A DNA stretch of 17,402 nucleotides from DASYSA01 sp036003885 (GTDB lineage: Bacteria; Acidobacteriota; Blastocatellia; UBA7656): assembly GCA_036003885.1 (NCBI GenBank), contig DASYSA010000323.1, forward strand, positions 1 through 17,402, given 5' to 3'. The notes beneath the pieces are model-generated. The model worked only from the letters and a program-made list of their open reading frames with translations. It did no database searches and was not told the DNA's origin. Below are positions 6,566 to 13,380 of the stretch, piece by piece. Position numbers and translations under genes: made by a program. Each line of letters starts with the position of its first letter. The stretch's first letter is position 1.

Positions 6566-8896
6566 TTACTTCGATCCCATTCGCAGCCTGATTCCAAACC
6601 GTGCCAGCAGCGGCGGGCCAATGGTCCGTAGCGGGGTCCGGCCAACCGTATACTCGCGATCGAACAGGTTCTCAACGGCGGCGAATAATTCAACGCCGTG
6701 GCCGACCGGCCGCGACGCAAGCGCATCAAGCGTGAAAAAGCGATCGAGCTTAAATTGGTTTTGATCGTCATCAAACTGTGCGCCGACCACGCGGCCCTGC
6801 AATCCAACGATCACTCGCGAAGGGTTGGAATACCGCATCTGAAATGTGAGTTGATGCCGAGGCACCTGCGGAATGAGGAGCCCTTCCAGAGCAGTGCTCG
6901 CGGGGAACTCCAATACAGTCGCGTCGACAAATTGATAGCTGCTCGAAAGCACGAGTGTGTGGGTGACGTGAGCTTCTGTCTCGAGCTCGACGCCTCGCGC
7001 TCGAGTGCGTCCAAGGTTCTGGCGTCTCCGGGTGATCAGATCGGGAGTCACTGTCAGAGTGACGTTTGCAATCGGGCGCGTGATCTCGCTCCAGAAGAAC
7101 GTGCCCCGAGCACTGAATCGTCGATCGAGTGCTGTGACGCTCGCTCCGCCCTCGCCGCCGGTGAGCCGTTCAGCTTTCAGCCCAACGTTCGCTTGCGTGA
7201 CGACGTTGCCTACCCGAAAGGATCTGTAGAGTTCGTTGAGCGTCGGCGCTCTAAACGCCCGATAGCCCGACGCAAACAGAGAGACTCTCTCGTCCGGCTT
7301 GCAGATGAGAGACAAACGAGGGCTGAAGGCTGTCTCATCTCGATCGAGAAACTGCGTCACAGTTGACGGACCGGGTGTAGCGAGCGGCCGGGAGGTCGAA
7401 AGAGCGTCGTAGTTGCGCCAGCGGTCTACTCGCCCGCCCACCGCCGCCGAGAACTTCGAAGTAATGTTGATTAAGTCCTGACCGAAAACTCCCACAGTGC
7501 GTTCGCGTCCGCCTGCACCGACCGCCGACGTGAGCCTTCCGGCCACAAACACCAGCTCGTCGCTCGCACCTCTGACTTCGCGCGCATCCAGCCCGGCTAC
7601 CAGGGTCTGCCTCGAACCGGCTGCTCGCGACCACTGCGACGTGAACCCCGTCTGTTGGGCGGGTACTCGCTGGCTGCGAATCAGCGTTTCGCTGTTGCGG
7701 TCTGCAGCCACTGCTGAGAAGTCCTGGTCGAACACCTGCGTGCTGACATAGGCTCGTGCGGAAACAGCGCCGGCGCTCCTGGATCGCCAGTCACTGCCGC
7801 CTGCGAGTTGCCGTATGTGAGTGCGGTTTTGCTGAAGAGACGTGCCGTTCTCGCGCTCCTCACCGAAGACTGAGCCTCGCAGGAAGATTCTTCCGGCGTC
7901 CGAGATCAACCGCTCCAGAGTGAGATCGATCGTAGTGTGCTCGGACCCGGCAGGCGTGTCTGCAGCGCCGCGCTGGCGCTCATCGACGATTCGATAGCCA
8001 TCGGTGTGAAAGGTCTCGACTGAGAGCTGCGCTCCCAACCGGGCGAATCGGCCCCCGGCGTAAAAAGATGCATCAGGTGTCTGCTCGTTGCCATAAGAGG
8101 CCTCCAGCGACACGACTCCATCTTTCGGATCATGATTTATAAAGTTAATCACTCCGCCAAGCGCGTCGCTCCCGTAGAGATGCGAACCGCCTCCACGCAC
8201 AACCTCAATCCGGTCGATGGATTCGCGCGGGACGCGTCCCCAGTAGATCCATCCTCCGAAGGGATCGTTGATCGGAATTCCGTCCGCGAGCACAACTGCG
8301 CGACTGGCGCCGCTCGCGCCCACGCCTCGAAGCGAGACTCCCTGGGAAGTGGGATTCGCGGTGCGGCTGCCGGAGCGTCGGAAGAGGCTGAAGCCAGGCA
8401 CCTGGCGCAAAGCGTCATCCAGCGCCAGCGCCGCCGTCGAGGACAAGTCTTCAGTGGAGAGCACGACCACGCTTGCTGCCGTCTCGCTGAGTCGCGTCTG
8501 AGTTCGCTCAGCGGTAACTGTGATCTGCTCAGCCACGAGCGCAGGCTCCATCGTTATCTCCAGCGCGGCGGTGTCGGCCGCCTTCCAATCTCTCTGGTAG
8601 GCGCGGAAGCCCGGCGCTCTCGCGCTAATCGCTCCGCTGGTTGATGACACCCCCTCGAAGGTAAACCGTCCTTCCGCGTCGGTGATTCGTTTAGCGGTAA
8701 AGGCGCCGCTGGTGAAGACGACTTCAGCGCCAGCCACCGGCGCGCCGGTCTGGTCGGTGACTGCGCCTTCAATTCGCCCTTGCTGCACCGACAGGCCCGG
8801 AAGGCCAAAGGTTGGCGGGTGAAGCGCGACAAGCAAAAAGAAGAGAACCGAGACACGACAGGGCAACAAGAGACGCAGGCGGCTAATTCTCGGCAT
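6566..8896 (-). CDS. TonB-dependent receptor, BtuB/FepA-like
   Basis: A 776-residue outer-membrane receptor. It has a hydrophobic signal sequence (about 8-32), an N-terminal carboxypeptidase-regulatory-like domain (GRIEGAVTDQTGAPVAGAEV, about 40-118), a TonB-box-like EQITVTAER (123-131), and a plug (about 137-253) with VSLRGVGASGASRAVVLADG, RIEVVRGGGSHLYGSDALGG and VINF. The rest is beta-barrel with AFSPRLSL, YRAFRAPTLNELYR and NLFDREYTVGR. These are classic signatures of siderophore/cobalamin-type receptors. The ATG at 8896 is preferred over 8902 because GGAGG lies 6 nt before it. It starts 15 nt after the dehydrogenase stop, so the two form an operon, which hints that the ligand relates to that enzyme, PQQ being one candidate. 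Confidence 0.93.
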   Translation of the reverse strand: MPRISRLRLLLPCRVSVLFFLLVALHPPTFGLPGLSVQQGRIEGAVTDQTGAPVAGAEVVFTSGAFTAKRITDAEGRFTFEGVSSTSGAISARAPGFRAYQRDWKAADTAALEITMEPALVAEQITVTAERTQTRLSETAASVVVLSTEDLSSTAALALDDALRQVPGFSLFRRSGSRTANPTSQGVSLRGVGASGASRAVVLADGIPINDPFGGWIYWGRVPRESIDRIEVVRGGGSHLYGSDALGGVINFINHDPKDGVVSLEASYGNEQTPDASFYAGGRFARLGAQLSVETFHTDGYRIVDERQRGAADTPAGSEHTTIDLTLERLISDAGRIFLRGSVFGEERENGTSLQQNRTHIRQLAGGSDWRSRSAGAVSARAYVSTQVFDQDFSAVAADRNSETLIRSQRVPAQQTGFTSQWSRAAGSRQTLVAGLDAREVRGASDELVFVAGRLTSAVGAGGRERTVGVFGQDLINITSKFSAAVGGRVDRWRNYDALSTSRPLATPGPSTVTQFLDRDETAFSPRLSLICKPDERVSLFASGYRAFRAPTLNELYRSFRVGNVVTQANVGLKAERLTGGEGGASVTALDRRFSARGTFFWSEITRPIANVTLTVTPDLITRRRQNLGRTRARGVELETEAHVTHTLVLSSSYQFVDATVLEFPASTALEGLLIPQVPRHQLTFQMRYSNPSRVIVGLQGRVVGAQFDDDQNQFKLDRFFTLDALASRPVGHGVELFAAVENLFDREYTVGRTPLRTIGPPLLARFGIRLRMGSK

Positions 8897-8911
8897 CACC
8901 ATCCTCCATTC

Positions 8912-10216
8912 TTACTTCCTCTTCGAGTAGGCAACCCGCCAGATCTTGTGTGCGCCATCGTCTGCGATAAGCATCGAGCCGTCCTTGAGAACGAGCAGTC
9001 CCACCGGCCGTCCCCACACGTCTTTACTCTCTTCGCCCATCATCCAGCCGGTGAGGAAGTCGTCGTAGCCGCCTACAGGCCTTCCATTCTTGAAGCGAAC
9101 GCGAATGATCTTATAGCCAGTGCGTTTCGATCGATTCCACGACCCGTGCAGTGCGACGAAGGCATCGCCGCGATAAGCAGCGGGAAACATCCTGCCCGTG
9201 TAGAAAGTCAGGCCCAGCACCGCCGAGTGAGCCTGGATCAACACATCCGGCACCAGCGCCTTCTTCACCAGTTCAGGTCGTTCACCCTTTCGGCGGGGAT
9301 CTTCGTTGGATCCTGTGTAAGAGAAGGGCCAGCCGTAAAAGCCACCGTCCTTGATGGAGGTCAGATAGTCGGGCACCAGATCGTCGCCCAGCAGGTCCCG
9401 CTCCTGGACCGCCGCCCACAATGTCCGAGTGCCGGGATAGAAGGCCAACCCGATCGGATTGCGCGTTCCGCTGGCGAAGATCTTGTGACCGCTGCCATCG
9501 GGGTTGTACTGGGAAATGGCCGCCCGAAGGGGATCGCTTTCGGCATCGACGTTCGACTGCGAGCCAACGGTGACGTATAGCTTCGAGTTGTCGGGGCTGA
9601 AGAGCACATTGCGAGTCCAATGCTCGCGGTAGCCATTCATTGGGAGGGAAGCGATCTTCTCGCCCTGGTCCTCGGCTTTTGTTTGTCCCGGCTTGTACTT
9701 GAATCGCAAAACGGCGTCAGTGTTGCCGACGTAGAGATAGTCTTTCCAAAAGGCCATGCCAAAGGGCCGAGAGAGTCCGCTGGCGAACTCGAACCGCTCG
9801 TCGACTTTGCCGTCACCATTGGTGTCACGCAGTATTTTGATCCGTCCCTCCTGGGACTCGGCAACAAACACATCGCCATTAGGAGCGAGCGCCATCCAGC
9901 GTGGGTTCTTAAGATCACCTTCGGCGAACTCGCTTATTGTGAACCCCGGCGGCAGGGTAAGTTTAGCGCCCGCGGGTCTCGGAACAATCTTCGGGCCATT
10001 GGTGGGTCCTTGAGCAACAACCGGAGGCGGCAGACTCGCCGGCGTGATGTCGTAGTGGCCTGGTGTGGGCGGTTTCTTTGCCTCGGACTTCGGCGCGTTA
10101 AACTTCCGCTCCTGCGCGCCTCCGAGGATGGCAAGAGCAAGAAGCACCGCGGCCGGCCATGCGGCCCGGCCTGTAACCCCGATCATCGAAGACAGAACCT
10201 TAGTTGCTTTTGTCAT
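8912..10216 (-). CDS. PQQ-type sugar/L-sorbosone dehydrogenase, secreted
   Basis: A 434-residue six-bladed beta-propeller enzyme of the soluble glucose/sorbosone dehydrogenase family, expected in the periplasm and oxidising a sugar or aldehyde with pyrroloquinoline quinone. It has a signal-like N-terminus (about 18-34). Family signatures: LPPGFTISEFAEG (88-100), REHWTRNVLFSPD with H199 in the catalytic-base position, GTRNPIGLAF (250-259), ERDLLGDDLVPDYL, GGFYGWPF, HGSWNRSKRTGYKI and the closing GRPVGLLVLKDGSMLIADD. A DTNGDG segment (131-136) resembles a calcium-binding loop. Reading upstream of 10216 gives only repeat-derived peptide, and the ATG at 10216 has AAGGA about 10 nt upstream. No pqq biosynthesis gene is in the window, and substrate and cofactor use are inferred from the family. 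Confidence 0.88.
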   Translation of the reverse strand: MTKATKVLSSMIGVTGRAAWPAAVLLALAILGGAQERKFNAPKSEAKKPPTPGHYDITPASLPPPVVAQGPTNGPKIVPRPAGAKLTLPPGFTISEFAEGDLKNPRWMALAPNGDVFVAESQEGRIKILRDTNGDGKVDERFEFASGLSRPFGMAFWKDYLYVGNTDAVLRFKYKPGQTKAEDQGEKIASLPMNGYREHWTRNVLFSPDNSKLYVTVGSQSNVDAESDPLRAAISQYNPDGSGHKIFASGTRNPIGLAFYPGTRTLWAAVQERDLLGDDLVPDYLTSIKDGGFYGWPFSYTGSNEDPRRKGERPELVKKALVPDVLIQAHSAVLGLTFYTGRMFPAAYRGDAFVALHGSWNRSKRTGYKIIRVRFKNGRPVGGYDDFLTGWMMGEESKDVWGRPVGLLVLKDGSMLIADDGAHKIWRVAYSKRK

Positions 10217-10303
10217 GTCGCTCAATTCCTTCTGCATGTGATGTGTGATCTGAACGCCGCGCCATTTAATCATGCTTAACAATCTTCCAGCAACAGAGGG
10301 GAG

Positions 10304-10443
10304 GGGAGAGTGGGAGAGTGGGAGAATGGGAGAGCGGGAGACACTCTCGCATTTCCCCATTCTCCCATTCCCCCATTCCCCCATTCTCCCACTCTCCCAC
10401 TCTCCCATTCTCCCATTCCCCCATTCCCCCACTCTCCCATCCC
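10304..10443. repeat. Octamer array CCCAYTCY with an inverted left arm
   Basis: Ten consecutive octamers of the form CCCAYTCY occupy 10356-10435, followed by CCCATCCC (10436-10443). A left arm at 10304-10340 carries four reverse-complement units (GGGAGAGT, GGGAGAGT, GGGAGAAT, GGGAGAGC) and a partial fifth, separated by about 15 nt. The design equals that of the ACTCAGY array but with period 8. It lies between the divergent dehydrogenase and zinc-ribbon genes; the remaining 10217-10303 shows no clear promoter for the dehydrogenase. Confidence 0.92.
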
Positions 10444-10455
10444 TCCCCCGACCCC

Positions 10456-10464
10456 TGCTATAAT
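10456..10464 (+). promoter_or_regulatory. Consensus extended -10 promoter, probably giving a leaderless mRNA
   Basis: TGCTATAAT at 10456-10464 is a perfect extended -10 (TGnTATAAT). Six nt separate it from the ATG at 10471, so the predicted transcription start is the A of the start codon. No Shine-Dalgarno sequence precedes the ATG, which fits leaderless translation. The -35 region falls at the end of the octamer array. Confidence 0.6.
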
Positions 10465-10470
10465 GCCGCG

Positions 10471-10668
10471 ATGCCAAAGCGGAAGATAGGAGTCGAGGTA
10501 GGGACCGAAGATCATTTCTGGAGTGAAGCCCAGAACAGATACGTCTACTCCTATCACTGCCCGGCATGCAGGGAGCTAAGAATCATTCCCGAGCTTGGAA
10601 TCCACCGCTGCGATTGCGGATCCTGGCTCATCATTACCGATCAGACCTCCAAGCCTGCGCGGCGTTAA
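10471..10668 (+). CDS. Small zinc-ribbon protein
   Basis: A 65-residue basic protein with CPAC (C30, C33) and CDC (C47, C49) in a C-x2-C-x13-C-x-C arrangement, typical of a single zinc ribbon; between them lies RELRIIPELGIHR. The family is not recognised. The ATG at 10471 is chosen because the protein upstream of it in the same frame would be translated repeat DNA, and because a consensus extended -10 promoter ends 6 nt before it. Partner and role are unknown; it could be a small nucleic-acid-binding or regulatory protein. It points towards the MNIO operon, about 170 nt away, but need not belong to it. Confidence 0.65.
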   Translation: MPKRKIGVEVGTEDHFWSEAQNRYVYSYHCPACRELRIIPELGIHRCDCGSWLIITDQTSKPARR

Positions 10669-10718
10669 GCGGTCCGATCGGCTGTGATTCCTGGCAATCT
10701 GGACGTTCATCGGTCGAG

Positions 10719-10747
10719 TTGACTCTCGCCCTTGCCCCTTTTGTCAT
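10719..10747 (+). promoter_or_regulatory. Candidate promoter of the MNIO operon
   Basis: TTGACT (10719-10724, five of six to TTGACA) and TGTCAT (10742-10747, four of six to TATAAT) are separated by exactly 17 nt. The predicted leader is about 85 nt, reaching the ATG at 10840. This is the best sigma-70-like match between 10669 and 10839; the weak -10 keeps it tentative. Confidence 0.4.
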
Positions 10748-10839
10748 GTCCCCTTTTTTTGGCCTTGTCCGGAACTCGATTGTGGGTTCGTCAGGGCGAG
10801 GACCATCGCTCGACGACTTTCATTGGAGGAAGAGGATAC

Positions 10840-11607
10840 ATGCAAGCAAAAGCGGACCCCATCGCACAAAACATCAGCGTTCTCAGGGTGTCTCCGGCGA
10901 TTCAGGAGGGCTTACGCGAGTTTGTCTCTCAAGTTGTCGACCTTTATGCCGGGGACCTGGTATCGGTCAGCGCATTCGGGAGCGCGGTTACCGGCGATTA
11001 CGACAGCGAGGAGTCAGATATCAATCTGCTGATCGTCTATTCAGATCTCGAGATCGTGGAACTGGCTCGGGTAGCCGATTTGAGCCGGCACTGGCTGCGC
11101 AAGCATAAGTTCGCGCCTCGCTTCCTCTCGAAGCGCAATGTCGACGACTCGGCCGCCTATTTTCAGATCGATTTTCTCTCGATGCGTGATGCTCACGTGG
11201 TTGTCTGCGGCGAAGATGTGTTGGCCGGCATCCAGATGCGGCCCGAACAGCTTCGCTGGCAGATAGCATACGAAGTGAAGGCGATGCGCATGAGGCTCAA
11301 GCAGCAGTATTGGCGAACCGTGGATGACCCCCAACGGATGCGCGTTGTGCTGACCGACCGCTTCACCTCGCTGGTCCACCTGATGCGGGCGCTGCTTCTG
11401 CTTCGCGGCTTGCCGGCTCCGACCACTCGGCGCGAGACCCTCGATGCGGCGGCCGAACACTTCGGGATAGACCGGGAGTGCGCCGTCGCTTTGCTCGATT
11501 TGCGGCGCGGTAAAATACCCGGCCGCGAGGCCCTGGGCGGCCTGTTCGGCGGTCTGATGGAGATGATCCGCATTATCGACTCCGGCGTGGAGGAGAGAAC
11601 CGTATGA
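10840..11607 (+). CDS. Nucleotidyltransferase-fold protein with altered active-site triad
   Basis: A 255-residue protein. Residues 42-66 read VSVSAFGSAVTGDYDSEESDIN..., the GS-x(n)-SDxD motif of DNA-polymerase-beta-type nucleotidyltransferases (GS at 47-48, D60). The second carboxylate of the usual SDxD is asparagine (N62), and a possible third acidic residue is D111 in QIDFLSM. The C-terminal half (about 135-250) is helical and charged, like HEPN-type or substrate-binding helical domains, but I do not assign it. The start at 10840 has GGAGGAAGAGGA upstream, and upstream in-frame sequence is not domain-like. Its stop overlaps the next start as ATGA, so it is cotranslated with the Cys-tail protein. 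It may use nucleotides or may have become a binding protein; substrate unknown. Confidence 0.75.
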   Translation: MQAKADPIAQNISVLRVSPAIQEGLREFVSQVVDLYAGDLVSVSAFGSAVTGDYDSEESDINLLIVYSDLEIVELARVADLSRHWLRKHKFAPRFLSKRNVDDSAAYFQIDFLSMRDAHVVVCGEDVLAGIQMRPEQLRWQIAYEVKAMRMRLKQQYWRTVDDPQRMRVVLTDRFTSLVHLMRALLLLRGLPAPTTRRETLDAAAEHFGIDRECAVALLDLRRGKIPGREALGGLFGGLMEMIRIIDSGVEERTV

Positions 11608-12491
11608 GGCGAAGATCAATCGCCCTGTTTGTTTTCAGCCTGCTGTTGGCGTTGACAACAGTGGTGCAATCCGCGGCCGAGACGGAGGATTACTCGATCG
11701 ACAACTACGAGTTGACGGTCCAGAGCCTGGCCGCAAGCACAAGCGTTCGGGTTACGATGGATATCACCTATCGGATCCGCTCGGGAGTGAAGTCCACAGG
11801 TTTCAAGTATATCGGCACCTATGATGCGGAACAGCTCAGCGGCCAGGACGGCGAGGGCCGGGTTATCAAGACCTGGGTGGATCATCAGCGCGAGACTCGC
11901 GTGAACTGGAGCTTCGCCGCCGCCGGGCCGGGCTTGAAGCGTGTCATCCTCACCTTCACCATTCCGCACGCAATAACCAACGGCACCGGCAACGAAAATC
12001 GCTTTGAGGCAGACTGGGCCGGCGTCTTCAAGGTGCCGGTTAATAAGGCAGTCTATCGATTCGTCTTTCCGGACAATGCCGCGCGTACCGTCTCGTGCAC
12101 ACCTTCAGAGTATGCGATAAGAGAACGAAACAACTGCCGAAGCATCGAGATGACGCAGTCCCCCTTTCACAACGCCACGTTCGAGATGACCTTCTGGCCC
12201 CGGATCGCAGATGGTGGATCATCGCTGGCTGCGTTGGGTCGGAGCGTTTCGTCCGGATTTTGGCATTCCCGCCAGTTCGGCAATTTTCTGATGTGGGCGG
12301 TCGTGGCGATATTCGTGGTAGTCATTCTGGTAATCAAGAATGCGAGGCGCGCGGGAGGGCGGCGCACCGGTTCCGGAGGGGTATCCTGGTGGTCGTCTGG
12401 AAGCAGCTGCGCAGGTGGGAGCAGTTGCAGCAGCAGTAGCTGTGGGAGCAGTTGCGGAGGAGGCGGATGCGGAGGTGGTTGCGGTGGATGA
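11604..12491 (+). CDS. Membrane protein with DUF2207-like ectodomain and Cys/Gly/Ser tail (candidate MNIO substrate)
   Basis: A 295-residue protein. Signal peptide about 1-25; extracytoplasmic domain about 28-200 (SIDNYELTVQSLAASTSVRV, TMDITYRI, FKYIGTYDAEQL) resembling DUF2207-type all-beta domains; one membrane segment about 226-245; a basic stretch NARRAGGRR; then a low-complexity tail from about 258. The tail has paired tryptophans (262-263) and six cysteines, C269, C275, C280, C284, C289 and C293, spaced by only Ser, Gly and one Ala. With a cleaved signal peptide and positive charges after the membrane segment, the tail should face the cytoplasm. Similar Gly/Cys-rich tails occur on TIGR04222-type membrane proteins near DUF692 genes. 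The direct overlap with an MNIO gene makes the tail a likely modification substrate; this is inference. Confidence 0.8.
   Translation: MRRRSIALFVFSLLLALTTVVQSAAETEDYSIDNYELTVQSLAASTSVRVTMDITYRIRSGVKSTGFKYIGTYDAEQLSGQDGEGRVIKTWVDHQRETRVNWSFAAAGPGLKRVILTFTIPHAITNGTGNENRFEADWAGVFKVPVNKAVYRFVFPDNAARTVSCTPSEYAIRERNNCRSIEMTQSPFHNATFEMTFWPRIADGGSSLAALGRSVSSGFWHSRQFGNFLMWAVVAIFVVVILVIKNARRAGGRRTGSGGVSWWSSGSSCAGGSSCSSSSCGSSCGGGGCGGGCGG
12471..12475 (+). promoter_or_regulatory. Ribosome-binding site of the MNIO gene inside the Cys-tail codons
   Basis: GGAGG at 12471-12475 lies 8 nt before the GTG at 12484. These bases encode Gly residues of the upstream protein's tail, so the tail coding sequence doubles as the initiation signal of the next gene. 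It decides the start of the DUF692 gene. Confidence 0.6.
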
Positions 12492-13380
12492 CTTGCGACT
12501 CAACACTGATCGATGCAAGAGCGCCGCGAAGACCTGGATCGGCGGTCTTCCAAGGCTTGGCGTCGGACTCGGTTTTCGCAGACCACTTGCTGGGGAGATT
12601 CTGTCACACGCCGCCGAGATTGATTTTCTCGAAATCATCTCCGAGCATTACCTCAACCCAACAGGATTTGAAGATCGCGAGTTGCGAGAGCTGGGCCGCC
12701 GATTTCAGTTGATCCCGCACGGCTTGAGCCTCTCCCCGGGAACTGCGGAACCAGTTAAGAAGGACTACGCGCGAGCAGTCGGCCGGCTGGTTGACCGCGT
12801 TCAGGCTCCCTGGTGGAGCGATCACCTGGCGATGACACGCTCGGGCCGAATAGACATCGGGCACCTGGCGCCTATTCCACTAACCGAAGAGATGCTCGAG
12901 ATCGTTTGCGACAACATCAAGCAGGCGCGCTCGGAAGTGGCCGCTCCGTTCATCATCGAGAACATCGCCTACACGCTGCGAATGCCGGGCGCGGAGATGG
13001 GCGAGGCCGAGTTCTTGTCTCGAGTCGTCGAGGCCACCGACTCGGGCTTGCTTCTCGATCTGATGAACCTGCATGCCAACTCGCGAAATCATGGCTACGA
13101 CCCGTACGAGTTTCTGGCTGCGATACCGCTCGAGCGCGTCGTGCAGGTTCACATAATCGGCGGTCACTATCATCACGGAGTGCTGATTGATAGCCATTCA
13201 CACCGCACACCCGACGAGGTCTGGCGACTGCTGGAATTCGTTGCGCGGCGAACCGAAATCAAAGCGGTGCTGATCGAGTGGGACGAAGAGTTCCCTGACT
13301 TCGGCGTGATTCTCGAAGAGCTCGCGCAAGCTCGAGAAGTATTATCCAGGAGGGACGAGGCGACTTATGTCGGCGCTTGA
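12484..13380 (+). CDS. DUF692 multinuclear non-heme iron oxidase (MNIO)
   Basis: A 298-residue TIM-barrel enzyme of the DUF692/MNIO family, which uses two or three iron ions and oxygen to rewrite cysteine (or other residues) in ribosomal peptides, as in MbnB, TglH, ChrH and BufB. Conserved blocks with candidate metal or catalytic residues: FLEIISEHYL (E54), IPHGLSL (H79), WWSDHLAM (D113, H114), IIENIAY (E159), LLLDLMNLHAN (D192, N195), VHIIGGH (H223, H228), DSHSH (D236, H238) and LIEWDEEFPDF (E265). The length is normal. The GTG at 12484 is chosen because GGAGG lies 8 nt upstream; a longer reading would be an Ala/Val-rich artefact of the Cys-tail codons. It overlaps the tail gene by 8 nt and the next gene by 14 nt, consistent with a three-part substrate/enzyme/partner module. 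Confidence 0.9.
   Translation: MDDLRLNTDRCKSAAKTWIGGLPRLGVGLGFRRPLAGEILSHAAEIDFLEIISEHYLNPTGFEDRELRELGRRFQLIPHGLSLSPGTAEPVKKDYARAVGRLVDRVQAPWWSDHLAMTRSGRIDIGHLAPIPLTEEMLEIVCDNIKQARSEVAAPFIIENIAYTLRMPGAEMGEAEFLSRVVEATDSGLLLDLMNLHANSRNHGYDPYEFLAAIPLERVVQVHIIGGHYHHGVLIDSHSHRTPDEVWRLLEFVARRTEIKAVLIEWDEEFPDFGVILEELAQAREVLSRRDEATYVGA

Noticed and set aside
6354..6764. Plus-strand ORF of 136 residues with a repeating LSTQHSV-type heptapeptide
   Set aside because: It is the translation of the ACTCAGY heptamer array (three units make 21 nt) running antisense into the receptor gene; the array lacks stops in this frame by composition. No ribosome-binding site or non-repeat domain supports it.
10217..10567. 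N-terminal extension of the dehydrogenase by 117 residues (GEWGNGRMGEW-type repeats)
   Set aside because: The peptide is translated octamer array and runs antisense through the zinc-ribbon gene. The ATG at 10216 has a ribosome-binding site and is followed by a signal peptide.
12340..12483. Ala/Val-rich N-terminal extension of the MNIO protein
   Set aside because: It is the out-of-frame reading of the Cys/Gly/Ser tail codons of the upstream gene. MNIO proteins begin close to the PRLGVGLGFRRPL segment, and GTG 12484 with GGAGG gives the normal length.
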